Assembly (NCBI GenBank): GCA_013178375.1 | Contig: JABLXQ010000028.1 | Location: forward strand, 1 to 64,000 | Direction: 5' to 3' | Source: Gammaproteobacteria bacterium | GTDB taxonomy: Bacteria; Pseudomonadota; Gammaproteobacteria; Pseudomonadales; Ketobacteraceae | DNA: 64,000 bases | In this document: positions 8,361 to 17,566 of the stretch, one piece after another | Layout: the number at the start of each line of letters is the position of its first letter | How positions within the stretch are numbered: position 1 is the first letter of the stretch | Position numbers and translations under genes: made by a program | The notes under the pieces: model-generated | Told to the model about the DNA's origin: nothing | What the model saw: only the letters and a program-made list of their open reading frames with translations | The model's database searches: none

Positions 8361-9664
8361 GCGTTTGCTTCCATTACCCGGCGCCAGAAACTCGATGAGA
8401 TTCCGGGATCTTTATATTGAGTGAAGGTTTCAAGGTTGGGATAGAACAATTTGAAATGGTCCGCTTTCATGTGGGCGTCTTTGGCGGGATAGATCGCGCC
8501 GCCCGCCTGCACCACCACGTCGTCCAGCTGGTCGAACAGGTGCAGGGTTTTGTTGCCCTGATAGGGAAAATCCAGCGCCAGGGTGGCGCCCGGGCGCGGG
8601 AATGACAGCAGACCCGGCGACGGCACATCGCCAAACACTTTCAGCACCACCAGGAACGATCCGCTGTTGGCCGCCGCGATGCGTTGCAGCATTTCGCGGG
8701 TGGCATCGTAACTGGTTTCGTTCGGCACGACACACTGGTACTGCAGGAAGCCTTTCGGCCCGTACATGCGGTTCCAGTCCTGCACAAAATCCAGCGGATA
8801 GAAAAACGGATCGTAATGCACGGTGGCGTAACTGCGTTCCTGCATCTGCCGGTTGTAATACAGTGTGTTGAAGGCGCGCAGCGACAGGCTGTTCACCAGC
8901 GACAGCGGCGGGTCGATGGGCATCGAAAGTTTCAGTTTGCCGGCGGCAACCCGAGGCTGGGTTACCTTGGCGTGATTGCCACGCAGGAAGTGGCCGCGTC
9001 CGAGTTTTTCCTGCGACGCCAGGCAATCGATCCAGGCTGCGGTGTATTCGTGGGTGTGCTCGGATTCGGCGGACAGTTCAAAAAACGTCGCCAGATCCTT
9101 GTATTTGATGGTTTCCAGATTGATGGCGGAATTGGGCACGCGCTTGAGCTGCAGCTCGGCCCACACGATCAGCCCGGTCAGGCCCAGCCCGCCGATGGTG
9201 GCATTGAAATAGCCGGTATTTTCGGTAGGCGAGCAGATCATCCGCGTGCCGTCGGTGCGCACCAGTTCGAAACGGGTGACGTGGCGGCCGAAGGTGCCTT
9301 CCAGATGGTGATTCTTGCCGTGTACGTCGTTGGCGATACAGCCGCCCACGGTGGCGAATTTGGTGCCGGGTGTTGCTGCCAGGAACCAGCCTTGCGGTTC
9401 CACCAGATTGATGATGTCCGCCAGTTGCACGCCGGATTCGCATTGCAGTAATCCGGTGGCGGGATCGAACTGCATGAAGCGGCGCAGAAAGCGCGTGGAG
9501 GCCACGAGGCCGCCCTGGTTCATGCAGCTGTCGCCGTAGCTGCGGGCATTGCCCTGGGGCAATACGTTGGGTTCCTGCGGCAGCACGTCGGTGCGCCACT
9601 GCAGATCCATTCCACGTTGTTCCTTGTACGGGTAGCGGCCCCAGGACACGTAGGGTTTGGTCAT
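8357..9664 (-). CDS. DprE1-like FAD-dependent decaprenylphosphoryl-ribose oxidase homologue
   Basis: A 435-residue FAD oxidoreductase of the vanillyl-alcohol-oxidase fold. The FAD-binding half holds PGTKFATVGGCIANDVHGKNHH (99-120) and FGRHV; the C-terminal half holds WNRMYGPKGFLQYQ (298-310). Both align closely by eye with mycobacterial DprE1, which oxidises the 2'-OH of decaprenylphosphoryl-ribose. His115 corresponds to the histidine of the HGKNHH motif and Lys395 (PAKD) to the active-site lysine. The position of the benzothiazinone-reactive cysteine (Cys387 in M. tuberculosis) is Ala363 here. One nucleotide separates it from the upstream UbiA gene. Confidence 0.85.
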   Translation of the reverse strand: MTKPYVSWGRYPYKEQRGMDLQWRTDVLPQEPNVLPQGNARSYGDSCMNQGGLVASTRFLRRFMQFDPATGLLQCESGVQLADIINLVEPQGWFLAATPGTKFATVGGCIANDVHGKNHHLEGTFGRHVTRFELVRTDGTRMICSPTENTGYFNATIGGLGLTGLIVWAELQLKRVPNSAINLETIKYKDLATFFELSAESEHTHEYTAAWIDCLASQEKLGRGHFLRGNHAKVTQPRVAAGKLKLSMPIDPPLSLVNSLSLRAFNTLYYNRQMQERSYATVHYDPFFYPLDFVQDWNRMYGPKGFLQYQCVVPNETSYDATREMLQRIAAANSGSFLVVLKVFGDVPSPGLLSFPRPGATLALDFPYQGNKTLHLFDQLDDVVVQAGGAIYPAKDAHMKADHFKLFYPNLETFTQYKDPGISSSFWRRVMEANA

Positions 9665-9665
9665 C

Positions 9666-11090
9666 TCACACCGCCAGCATCATGAACATTCCGATTAACG
9701 CGCCGCACACCAGGCTGACGCGATCCTTCAACGCAAACACGATGGGATCGTCATCCATATTGCCCCGGTGGGCGATGATCCAGATGCGGCTGATCCAGTA
9801 CAGCATCACCAGACAGACCGGCCACATCAGCTGTGGCTGAGCATACAACCCATTCACGTCGCCGCTATTGATGTAGAGCGCCAAAACCAGCACGGACAGA
9901 TAGCCGCTGGAACCACCGAGCGAGGACAGCAGTTCCAGATCCTCCACCTGATAGCCACGGCCGAGGGTTTTCTTCACGCTTTTTTCGCGCAGTTTCATCA
10001 GCTCGGTGTAGCGCTTGACGATGGCGAGACTGAGGAACACGAACACGGAGAACGACAGCAGCCAGAACGACAGCGCCACGCCCACCGCCGCCGCGCCCGC
10101 CACGATGCGCACAGTGTAGAGTGCGGCCAGGGTAATCACGTCCACCATCACCACCCGCTTCAGCTTGAAGCTGTAGGCGATGGTCATGATGTAATAAATG
10201 ACCAGCACCAGCGAGAATTCCCACGGCAGGAACCAGCAGATCGCAGCGGCCATCGCCAGCAGGATCGGCGTGCCGATCAGACCAACCGTGAGCGCCAGCG
10301 TGCCTGCGGCAAACGGACGATTGCGCTTGGTGGCATGACGGCGGTCGTCGTTGAGGTCGAGCAGGTCATTGAGGAAATACACGCTGGAGGCGCAGAAGGA
10401 AAACGCGAAGAACGCCATGATGCTGGACACCAGCGCCACCGGATTCTGCAGCAGATGGGCAGTGAGCAGCGGCACGAAGATCAAACCGTTCTTCACCCAC
10501 TGGTGTACGCGCAGGGCTTTCAGCACCACTTTCAGTTTGGGCTTGGGCGTTTCGAAATGGCGTTCGATGGGGCAGTGTTTCTGGGCCTGCTTCACCAGCG
10601 CCTTGTCTGCCACCACGATGGCCTGATGGCAGTGATCCCAGACTTTCAGGTCCACCGGCGCGTTGCCGGCATACACGTACTGCTTTTCGCCATAACGTTC
10701 GGTCAGCGCGGCGCGCTTGGCAGTGCCTGACAGGTTACGGCTATTGTCGGTGGCCAGCACATCGTCGAACAGACCCAAGTGCTGCGCCACGGAATGGGCG
10801 TAACGCTGGTGGGATGCGGTAGCCAGGATGATTTCACGACCCCTCGCCTTTTCCGCTTTCAGAAATTCAATCAGCTCCTGGTTGTACGGCAGCAATTCCA
10901 CCGGCACATCCACGTGACGGGCGATTTCGGCTTTCAGAAAGGCCTTGCCCTTCAGCAACCAGAACAGCACACGAAAAATATTGAAGGGGCTTTCCTTGAT
11001 CAGCAGCATGAAGGATTCGATCAGCAGGTCGCTGCGAATCAGGGTGCCATCAAGATCGACTACCAGGGGGTATTGTTTTGCTTCCGACAT
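9666..11090 (-). CDS. HAD phosphatase-UbiA prenyltransferase fusion (DPPR synthase-like)
   Basis: A 474-residue two-domain protein. Residues 1-185 are a haloacid-dehalogenase domain with the DLDGT motif at 12-16. From about 190 to the end is a polytopic UbiA-type prenyltransferase with LRVHQWVKN (193-201) and the Asp-rich NDLLDLNDD (241-249) that binds Mg-polyprenyl diphosphate. In mycobacteria separate proteins (Rv3806c and Rv3807c) transfer 5-phosphoribose to decaprenyl phosphate and remove the 5-phosphate. Here both activities appear fused, and the gene precedes the DprE1/DprE2 pair, so I infer synthesis of polyprenyl-phospho-ribose. The prenyl chain length and acceptor are unknown. Confidence 0.82.
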   Translation of the reverse strand: MSEAKQYPLVVDLDGTLIRSDLLIESFMLLIKESPFNIFRVLFWLLKGKAFLKAEIARHVDVPVELLPYNQELIEFLKAEKARGREIILATASHQRYAHSVAQHLGLFDDVLATDNSRNLSGTAKRAALTERYGEKQYVYAGNAPVDLKVWDHCHQAIVVADKALVKQAQKHCPIERHFETPKPKLKVVLKALRVHQWVKNGLIFVPLLTAHLLQNPVALVSSIMAFFAFSFCASSVYFLNDLLDLNDDRRHATKRNRPFAAGTLALTVGLIGTPILLAMAAAICWFLPWEFSLVLVIYYIMTIAYSFKLKRVVMVDVITLAALYTVRIVAGAAAVGVALSFWLLSFSVFVFLSLAIVKRYTELMKLREKSVKKTLGRGYQVEDLELLSSLGGSSGYLSVLVLALYINSGDVNGLYAQPQLMWPVCLVMLYWISRIWIIAHRGNMDDDPIVFALKDRVSLVCGALIGMFMMLAV

Positions 11091-11096
11091 GTGAAA

Positions 11097-12059
11097 CTAC
11101 ACCTTTACTCCATCGCCCGACATCGGGGTAATGCCCCGCGCCGCCAGCACACTTGCCACAATCAAACCCATGAACACCGCGAACCACAACGTGGCAATGC
11201 GGCAAATCAGCGTGGCCGCCACCGCCACCGCCTGTTCGACGCCCAGCGACACCAGCAGCAGCGTCATCACTGCCTCGGTACTGCCCAGGCCGCCGGGTAA
11301 AAACGAAATCGCGCCCACCAGCACGGCGACACCATAAATACTCACCGCCATCAGCACGGACACATCCTGCCCCAATATATGCAACAGATACCAGAAGCCC
11401 ACTGCCTCTGCCAGCCAGGCCATCACGCCCACCACCAGCCCGACGAACAGTTCGCGGTTGCGCAGCAAGACGGCGGAGGATTTCAGCAAGGTGACCAGAT
11501 GCTCCAGGGCCTTGCCCAGACGTCCCTGATGACGGCCGGACCAGTCTGTCAGCAACTGCAATACTTTGCGGCTGTGCACCAGCGGCAGGGAACCGAACAC
11601 CACCAGCCCGGTGATCAATACCACAGGCCCGTAACCCTTGAACAGGAACCCGGCGGCGCAGGAGATCAATACGATGCTGAGCAGATCCAGAAAGCGTTCG
11701 ACGAAGAAGGTGCTGAAGGCATGACTGTAGCTGATGCCATGGCGCTTGAGATAAAGAGAACGGACGGTTTCCCCTGCTTTGCCCGGTGTGGTGGACAGCG
11801 CGAACCCGCAGACGTAATAGGCCAGATGCCAGCGGTGCGGCAGGCGGGTTTGACTCAGCTTGCGCAGGTACCAGTCCCAACGCCAGTAACGCAGGGCGTA
11901 GTTGAACAGCGAAAGGCCCAGGATCACGGCCCAGCCCAGCAAACCCACGTTCAGGATGGCATCGCGGGTCGCCTGAAAATCGCTGAGGAACATGGCACCG
12001 AGATACAACACCATCCCGCCCAGAATGGACAGCAGGATGGGTTTCTGAAACCGTTCCAT
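11097..12059 (-). CDS. LPG-synthase-TM (UPF0104-like) integral membrane protein
   Basis: A 320-residue polytopic membrane protein with about eight hydrophobic segments. It carries the family motifs NYALRYWRWDWYL, STTPGKAGETVRSLYL and FFVERFLDLLS. These belong to the lysylphosphatidylglycerol-synthase transmembrane family (aglD/UPF0104), whose members often sit in glycolipid gene clusters and are suspected flippases. It is the first gene of the four-gene operon, 6 nt ahead of the HAD-UbiA gene, so moving the polyprenyl-phospho-sugar across the inner membrane is a reasonable inference but not shown. Confidence 0.78.
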   Translation of the reverse strand: MERFQKPILLSILGGMVLYLGAMFLSDFQATRDAILNVGLLGWAVILGLSLFNYALRYWRWDWYLRKLSQTRLPHRWHLAYYVCGFALSTTPGKAGETVRSLYLKRHGISYSHAFSTFFVERFLDLLSIVLISCAAGFLFKGYGPVVLITGLVVFGSLPLVHSRKVLQLLTDWSGRHQGRLGKALEHLVTLLKSSAVLLRNRELFVGLVVGVMAWLAEAVGFWYLLHILGQDVSVLMAVSIYGVAVLVGAISFLPGGLGSTEAVMTLLLVSLGVEQAVAVAATLICRIATLWFAVFMGLIVASVLAARGITPMSGDGVKV

Positions 12060-12082
12060 CTGATTGAATCCACGTTGTTTTT

Positions 12083-14149
12083 TTAAGAGGGTTTGAAGGC
12101 CCGCACGCGCTGGGCGAGCTCCTTTTCAAGGCGGCCTAGTGTATCACCGGTATTTGACTGTTGTGGTTTAAAATGGGCGACTTTTTGCAGTGGCGCATAT
12201 TTCAGATTCAGGTAGAGGGCGGTGATGGCTTCGATGTCGGCTGCCTGGGCCGGCAAGGTATTGGCCGCCCGCTTGGCGAAGTCCTGGGGACCCTCGCCCG
12301 CTGCTCGCGCTACACCCCTTTGCTGCAGCTTCAGGCAGAAGCGCAGGTAAAGCCGGTCAGCGCGATCCAGTTTGCGCGCCGGCGGATGACGCAACAGGAT
12401 TGAGAGCGCCAGCACCAGCACAATGGCAGCGCCCAGCCCGCCGACCAGCGCAGCGATCCGTTGCGGCGTCACCTGACCGAGCAGATCCCGGAACAGCCGG
12501 TTCTGCGCCTCGGTATCGTAAGACGCCACATTCTTGAACCAGAGATAATCCACGTAATCCACCATGAGCCGCGCTTGCGCAAGCAGGGCCAGATTGCGCA
12601 GCCGCTCCGGCGACAGGGGTGATTCCCTGAGGAAGCTGTCATCCGTGGTGCTGTCCAACGGACCAAATTCTATCCGGTTGGGTGCCACGGCCCCCGTGGG
12701 GTCGAATCGCACCCAGCCCTGCCCCTCCAGCCAGACCTCGGCCCAGGCATGAGCATCATACTGGTGAACCAGCAGATACTTGCCCAGAGGGTGTCCCTCG
12801 CCGCCCAGGTATCCACCCACCAGCCGTGCAGGGATTCCAACACTGCGCAACAGGAAGACAAACGCACCGGCGTAATGGGAGCAGTAACCACGCCGGGTCT
12901 GGAACAGGAATTCATCAATGGTATTGCGACCCAAACGCTGGGGATTCAGTGTGTAAATGAATTCCTCGTCGTGGTACCAGCGCAACAGGCTGTCGATGAA
13001 GCGCGCCGGATCGCTGCCCTGGCGCCGGAACTGCTCGCGGGCATACTGGCGCGACTGCTCGTTTCCACCGACCGGCAGTTGCAGGTAACGGCTGTAGTCC
13101 AGCCGGTTCAGTCCGGCGCGCTGATAGCGGTAGTCGGGGAAACTTGTCACATCGTAGGAAACAGCGGCTTCCAGAGTGCTCTGGGCCAGGACGCTGAGTG
13201 CATCAGTGGATTTCGCATCGATTCCACTGACTTGCGCCGCTGGCAGCGTCATCAGCCAACGTTGGCTGGTGGGTTCCAGGTACACCCGGTATTGATAACG
13301 CCGGACACCGTATTCGAGTTGCTGCATGTCCAGCGGCACCAGCACACTGTCGTCAACGGCGTACCAGGTGCGGCCATCGAACCGGTCAAACACGGTGGCG
13401 CGCCAGTAGCGCTCCCGGTGCGGCGGAATCGCACCCTGAAATTCCGCCCGGAACGCCAGCTCGCCGGAACGGGACAGGTTCGCAATATCCCCCGGTGACA
13501 TGCGGTCGCTCAGACCGACGCGGTTCTGTTGCGTGTTCAGATTCAACTGCCAGAGCGGGCCAATGCGCGGAAACAGGTAGAACAGCACGATCATCAGCGG
13601 AATGCTTTGCAGCACCAGCTTGAGAGAAACCTTCAGCGGCCGGGCGATCGCAATGCGTGGCTCGCTCTGGTTGAGGGCAATCTGCGTGGCAGTGATCAGG
13701 ATCAGCACCAGAAACACATAGATCGTGGTGTACAGCGAACGGGAAAACAGAAATTCCGTAGCCAGCACGAAATACGACAGGATCACCACCAGAAACGCAT
13801 CGCGCCGGGTCGCCATTTCCAGCTGTTTGAACAGGTAGGCCGTGATCAGCAACCCGACGCCGGCATCCGGTCCGAACACAGTGCCATGATAAAAAATCAC
13901 GCCGGCAAAACCACCCAGCACCAGCACCAGTCGCAACCATTTCGACGGAAACGGCCAGCGTTCGCGAAACACCTGGATGCGCCAGAGCAGCACACAACCA
14001 AATGCCAGCAGCATCCAGGTGGGCACGCGCTCGGTGTGCGGCAACACCGCCAGCACATTGATCGCCAGCAACAACACGAACGCCGTGCGCGGCATCGGAA
14101 AGCCGTGGCGACGTAAATCCCGTTCCGGTTTGGCGTGGGCGGCTTTCAT
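12083..14149 (-). CDS. TgpA-like transglutaminase, DUF3488 membrane protein
   Basis: A 688-residue protein with an N-terminal block of membrane helices (DUF3488), a periplasmic transglutaminase-like core, another helix and a cytoplasmic DUF4129-type tail. The catalytic triad is visible: Cys in TRRGYCSHYAGAF, His in DAHAWAEVW and Asp in WVRFDPTG. TgpA of Pseudomonas aeruginosa has this architecture and is important for growth. The ATG at 14149 overlaps the DUF58 stop by one base (TGATG); a longer frame exists upstream but lies inside DUF58 and encodes no recognisable sequence. It is the last gene of the MoxR-DUF58-TgpA operon. Confidence 0.88.
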   Translation of the reverse strand: MKAAHAKPERDLRRHGFPMPRTAFVLLLAINVLAVLPHTERVPTWMLLAFGCVLLWRIQVFRERWPFPSKWLRLVLVLGGFAGVIFYHGTVFGPDAGVGLLITAYLFKQLEMATRRDAFLVVILSYFVLATEFLFSRSLYTTIYVFLVLILITATQIALNQSEPRIAIARPLKVSLKLVLQSIPLMIVLFYLFPRIGPLWQLNLNTQQNRVGLSDRMSPGDIANLSRSGELAFRAEFQGAIPPHRERYWRATVFDRFDGRTWYAVDDSVLVPLDMQQLEYGVRRYQYRVYLEPTSQRWLMTLPAAQVSGIDAKSTDALSVLAQSTLEAAVSYDVTSFPDYRYQRAGLNRLDYSRYLQLPVGGNEQSRQYAREQFRRQGSDPARFIDSLLRWYHDEEFIYTLNPQRLGRNTIDEFLFQTRRGYCSHYAGAFVFLLRSVGIPARLVGGYLGGEGHPLGKYLLVHQYDAHAWAEVWLEGQGWVRFDPTGAVAPNRIEFGPLDSTTDDSFLRESPLSPERLRNLALLAQARLMVDYVDYLWFKNVASYDTEAQNRLFRDLLGQVTPQRIAALVGGLGAAIVLVLALSILLRHPPARKLDRADRLYLRFCLKLQQRGVARAAGEGPQDFAKRAANTLPAQAADIEAITALYLNLKYAPLQKVAHFKPQQSNTGDTLGRLEKELAQRVRAFKPS

Positions 14150-15144
14150 CAGAATCGCGCCAGTGTTTCGAGGCAGCGTTTCTGGTGCTCCGGCCCGCTG
14201 CCCGGCTCGATTTTCACACCTGGCAACTGCAGCCCGAATGGTGTGCCGCCACGGGCCATGTCCAGCACCAGAAAACACAGTTGTGACAGTTTCAGCTCGG
14301 CATATTGCGCCGGCACCTGATCCCATTGCAGCCAGCGCGATTCTGCCTGATAACCGTGAAACCGCTTGGTGTACAGATCGCCGCTACGGGCGTAAGCCTT
14401 CCAGTCCACGGTGTTGAGGGAATCGGTTTCCTGGTACGCGCGCAGACCATCGAAATCCTCGTTGCCCTCGGGCACCGGCGCCTTGCCGTCCTTGCCGCCC
14501 TGCTGGGCCTGCGGCGGCAGTTCGCAGACGACGGGTTTGGGGTAAACCAGGCATTCCATATCCAGCGCAATCCAGGTCCAGGCGCGGATCAGTCCCAGCG
14601 GATAAACCGACGTGATTTTCAGTCTCTCCGGGTGAAACACGCCCCGATTCCGGGTCGGCAACAGCATTTGCACCGGTATTTTTTCCGCATCGATCAGGTT
14701 GCGTGGTTCAGCGGCAAAGCCGTGCCATTCCAGCAGGATCGAGCAGTGGTCCTTGCGCCGGGATTTGCCCAGATGAAGATTGAATTTGGCTTCGGTGCCA
14801 GCGAACGCGGGCTCGGTGGTGCCGGCCGTGATCTCCAGCCCGGACAGATTGCTGAAGGTCTGCAGGATCGCCACCACAAACAGGCTGCCGAGAAAAAAAC
14901 TGAAATTCAGGATCAGGCTGTTGTCGTAATTGATGCCGGCGATGAACAGCAGGAAGGCTGTGAACAAATAGCCGAAACCCATCAGGGTGGGGAATATGAA
15001 GATGCGGCGCTGATCCAGCACCACTTCGCGGCCGGGAGGAATGCGGCGGTCGAGCCAGCGCTGCCAGCGTGCACGCACGGGCCTGGAGAGTGCGCTGAAC
15101 CGGCTTTCAGCGGCGCGGGATGACGTCGACATGCTTGATGACAT
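14149..15144 (-). CDS. DUF58 domain protein
   Basis: A 331-residue protein with two membrane helices (about 50-95), an Ig-like periplasmic stretch and a degenerate von-Willebrand-like DUF58 region marked by FDGLRAYQETDSLNTVDWKAYAR. DUF58 proteins nearly always pair with a MoxR ATPase and are thought to be its clients. Its start overlaps the end of the MoxR gene by about 38 bp; an internal ATG at 15132 is an alternative start with similar context. Function in the cell is not established. Confidence 0.85.
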   Translation of the reverse strand: MSSSMSTSSRAAESRFSALSRPVRARWQRWLDRRIPPGREVVLDQRRIFIFPTLMGFGYLFTAFLLFIAGINYDNSLILNFSFFLGSLFVVAILQTFSNLSGLEITAGTTEPAFAGTEAKFNLHLGKSRRKDHCSILLEWHGFAAEPRNLIDAEKIPVQMLLPTRNRGVFHPERLKITSVYPLGLIRAWTWIALDMECLVYPKPVVCELPPQAQQGGKDGKAPVPEGNEDFDGLRAYQETDSLNTVDWKAYARSGDLYTKRFHGYQAESRWLQWDQVPAQYAELKLSQLCFLVLDMARGGTPFGLQLPGVKIEPGSGPEHQKRCLETLARF

Positions 15145-16036
15145 GGTCCACCAGCCGCTCGCCCTCGTGCCCGGTTATGTCTCGCGCACCACTGAGGCGA
15201 TGTTCCGCCACCGGCCCTAGCACGGCCTGCACATCTTCGGGAATCACGTGGTCGCGCCCCTGCACCATCGCAAACGAACGGGCGCTTTTCACCAGCGCCA
15301 TGCCAGCCCGGGGTGACAGTCCAAACACGAACTGATTGGATTGCCGCGTGTAGGCGAGAATCCGCTGCACATAATCCAGCAGCGCGTCGGAGACGTGAAT
15401 TGCATCGACTTTTTTCTGCAGCGTGGACAGTTCGTCTTTAGTCAGCACTGCTTGCACGCTTTCCAGCAGGTCGCGCGGGTTACTGCCTTTCAGCAGCTCC
15501 CGTTCGATGCGGGGATCGGGATAGCCCAGGCTGATCCGCATCAGGAAGCGGTCGAGCTGGGATTCCGGTAGCGGGAACGTGCCCATCTGCGTGACGGGGT
15601 TTTGGGTGGCGATGACGAAAAATGGCTGCGGCAGCGCGTAGGAATGGCCTTCCACGGTGACCTGCCGTTCTTCCATCGCTTCCAGCAATGCGCCCTGGGT
15701 TTTGGGCGTGGCGCGGTTGATTTCGTCTGCCAGCAGGACTTCGGCGAACACCGGGCCTTTGCGGAATTCGAAATGCGATGAGCCGGGATTGAAGATGCTG
15801 GTGCCGATAATGTCGGCGGGCAGCAGGTCGCTGGTGAACTGGATGCGCTGGTAGCTGAGGCCGAGGACGCGGGCCAGGGCGTGGGACAGTGTGGTTTTGC
15901 CCATGCCGGGTAGGTCTTCCAGCAGCAGGTGGCCTTTGGCGAGCAGGCAGGCGATGGCGAGGCGGATTTGCGGTTCCTTGCCTAGCAGGATGGCGCCGAC
16001 GGCTTTGACCAGACGTTCGATGATTGGTTGGGACAC
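15107..16036 (-). CDS. MoxR family AAA+ ATPase
   Basis: A 309-residue AAA+ ATPase with Walker A LPGMGKTT, Walker B VLLADEIN, sensor-1 ATQNP and an Arg-finger region (PESQLDRFLMR). MoxR proteins act as chaperones that activate partner proteins carrying VWA/DUF58 domains. I chose the GTG at 16036 because GGAG stands 8 nt upstream and the family normally begins near SQPIIERLVKAVG; an ATG at 16081 would add an odd Trp/Phe-rich leader. It is first in the operon with DUF58 and TgpA. Confidence 0.88.
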   Translation of the reverse strand: MSQPIIERLVKAVGAILLGKEPQIRLAIACLLAKGHLLLEDLPGMGKTTLSHALARVLGLSYQRIQFTSDLLPADIIGTSIFNPGSSHFEFRKGPVFAEVLLADEINRATPKTQGALLEAMEERQVTVEGHSYALPQPFFVIATQNPVTQMGTFPLPESQLDRFLMRISLGYPDPRIERELLKGSNPRDLLESVQAVLTKDELSTLQKKVDAIHVSDALLDYVQRILAYTRQSNQFVFGLSPRAGMALVKSARSFAMVQGRDHVIPEDVQAVLGPVAEHRLSGARDITGHEGERLVDHVIKHVDVIPRR

Positions 16037-16095
16037 CCGGGATCTCCACAAAAAGTGCCAGAGGAAGGCCGGGTGTGGCACAGAGGTGGACTTAA

Positions 16096-16203
16096 GCCGG
16101 GTCAGGTCCCGCTATTCAAGACCGTTTGCGGCCAGGGATGGCCGCGGACGAGCGCACATGGATGTGCTTGTAGCGTGTCTTGAATAGCGGGACCTGACCC
16201 GGC
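16096..16203 (-). repeat. Variable-arm palindrome with conserved core, copy 1
   Basis: Arms of 27 bp at 16096-16122 and 16177-16203 are perfect inverted repeats. Between them is a 54-nt core that, read on the minus strand, starts ACGCTACAAGCACATCC and contains two mini-hairpins (CACATCCATGTG and GCGGCCATCCCTGGCCGC). The core aligns with those of three other elements in this window, but the arms share no sequence with them. It lies between the start of moxR and the stop of metZ, both on the minus strand. Confidence 0.9.
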
Positions 16204-16308
16204 GCCACCGCAACTTATTCAAAGCCAGAAGCGACACCCGGACCAAAAAACAACTGTATCGTTTCAGTCTAGCCCGAACCTCGCAGGAAAAAACCCGCCC
16301 GGCACAAA

Positions 16309-17517
16309 TCAGCCGCGCAACCGGTCCAGTCCGCGCGCCAGATCACGCTTCAGGTCGTTGATGTGCTCCAGCCCCACCGCCACCCGCACCAGATTCTCGG
16401 TGATGCCCGCCTGCGCCTTGTCGGCATCCGACAAACGCCCGTGGGTGGTGGTCGCCGGGTGGGTGATGGTGGACTTGGTGTCCCCCAGATTGGCGGTGAT
16501 GGACAGGATTTTCGTGCTGTCGATAACCTGCCAGGCCTGTTCGCGCCCGCCTTTCACCAGGAACGACAGCACGCCGCCAAACGCATCCTGTTGCTTGCGC
16601 GCCAGCAGATGCTGAGGATGGGTCGGCAGGCCGCAGTAATACACCTTCTCTACTGCCGGATGCTGTTCCAGCCAGTCCGCCAGCCGCAGGGCATTGGCGC
16701 TGTGGGCCTGCATGCGCAGGCTCAGGGTTTCCAGTCCTTTCAAAAATACCCAGGCATTGAACGGGCTCAGGGTCGGGCCGGCGGAGCGCAGGAACCCGTA
16801 CACTTCATCCATCAACACCTTGCTGCCGCACACGGCGCCGCCGATACAGCGACCCTGCCCGTCCAGAAACTTGGTGGCCGAGTGCAGCACGATGTCCGCA
16901 CCCATTTCCAGCGGACGCTGCAGCGCCGGCGTGCAGAAGCAGTTGTCCACTACCAGCAGTGCGTTGTTCGCGTGCGCCAGTTGCGCCAGCTGCGGAATGT
17001 CCGCCACTTCGCACAGCGGATTCGACGGCGTTTCCAAAAACAACAGTTTGGTTTTCGGCGTGATTGCCGCCTGCCACTGGGCGGAATCCGTCAGCGCCAC
17101 AAAGCGTGTCACCACGCCGAATTTCTTCAGGTATTTTTCCAGCAACACGTTGGTGGTGCCGAACACGCTGCGGGAGCAGATGATCTCGTCGCCACTCTGC
17201 AGCAACGCCATGATGGTGCTGAGAATCGCCGCCATGCCGGATGCTGTAGCCACACAACGCTCGGCTCCTTCCAGCGCTGCCAGCCGCTGTTCAAAGGCAT
17301 TGACGGTGGGATTGGAAAAACGGGAATAAATGAAACCCGGCTCGGTGCCAGCAAATCGCGCCGCCGCCTGGGCCGCGCTTTCGAACACGAAGCTCGACGT
17401 GGTGAAAATGGGTTCGCCGTGGGAACCCTCGCTGGTGCGCAGCTGGCCAGTGCGGATGGCCAGGGTTTCAATGTGGAGCGGGTCGCTCTCGGAAAAACCG
17501 GAAAAATCCTGTGTCAT
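16309..17517 (-). CDS. metZ: O-succinylhomoserine sulfhydrylase
   Basis: A 402-residue PLP enzyme of the Cys/Met metabolism family. Visible motifs include SSFVFESAAQAAARF, YSRFSNPTVNAFE, VVDNCFCTPALQRP and the PLP lysine in HSATKFLDGQGR. MetZ joins sulfide directly to O-succinylhomoserine to make homocysteine. Its position after purF is the same as in Pseudomonas, which favours metZ over metB or metC. Confidence 0.93.
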   Translation of the reverse strand: MTQDFSGFSESDPLHIETLAIRTGQLRTSEGSHGEPIFTTSSFVFESAAQAAARFAGTEPGFIYSRFSNPTVNAFEQRLAALEGAERCVATASGMAAILSTIMALLQSGDEIICSRSVFGTTNVLLEKYLKKFGVVTRFVALTDSAQWQAAITPKTKLLFLETPSNPLCEVADIPQLAQLAHANNALLVVDNCFCTPALQRPLEMGADIVLHSATKFLDGQGRCIGGAVCGSKVLMDEVYGFLRSAGPTLSPFNAWVFLKGLETLSLRMQAHSANALRLADWLEQHPAVEKVYYCGLPTHPQHLLARKQQDAFGGVLSFLVKGGREQAWQVIDSTKILSITANLGDTKSTITHPATTTHGRLSDADKAQAGITENLVRVAVGLEHINDLKRDLARGLDRLRG

Positions 17518-17566
17518 GTTCGCGTCACTTCTTCGGTCGACACACCAGCAGCCCGCTCGTACGGGA

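Noticed and set aside
12083-14326. A longer 747-residue start for the TgpA-like gene
   Set aside because: The extra 59 residues lie inside DUF58, show no family similarity, and the ATG at 14149 overlaps the DUF58 stop in the usual TGATG arrangement.
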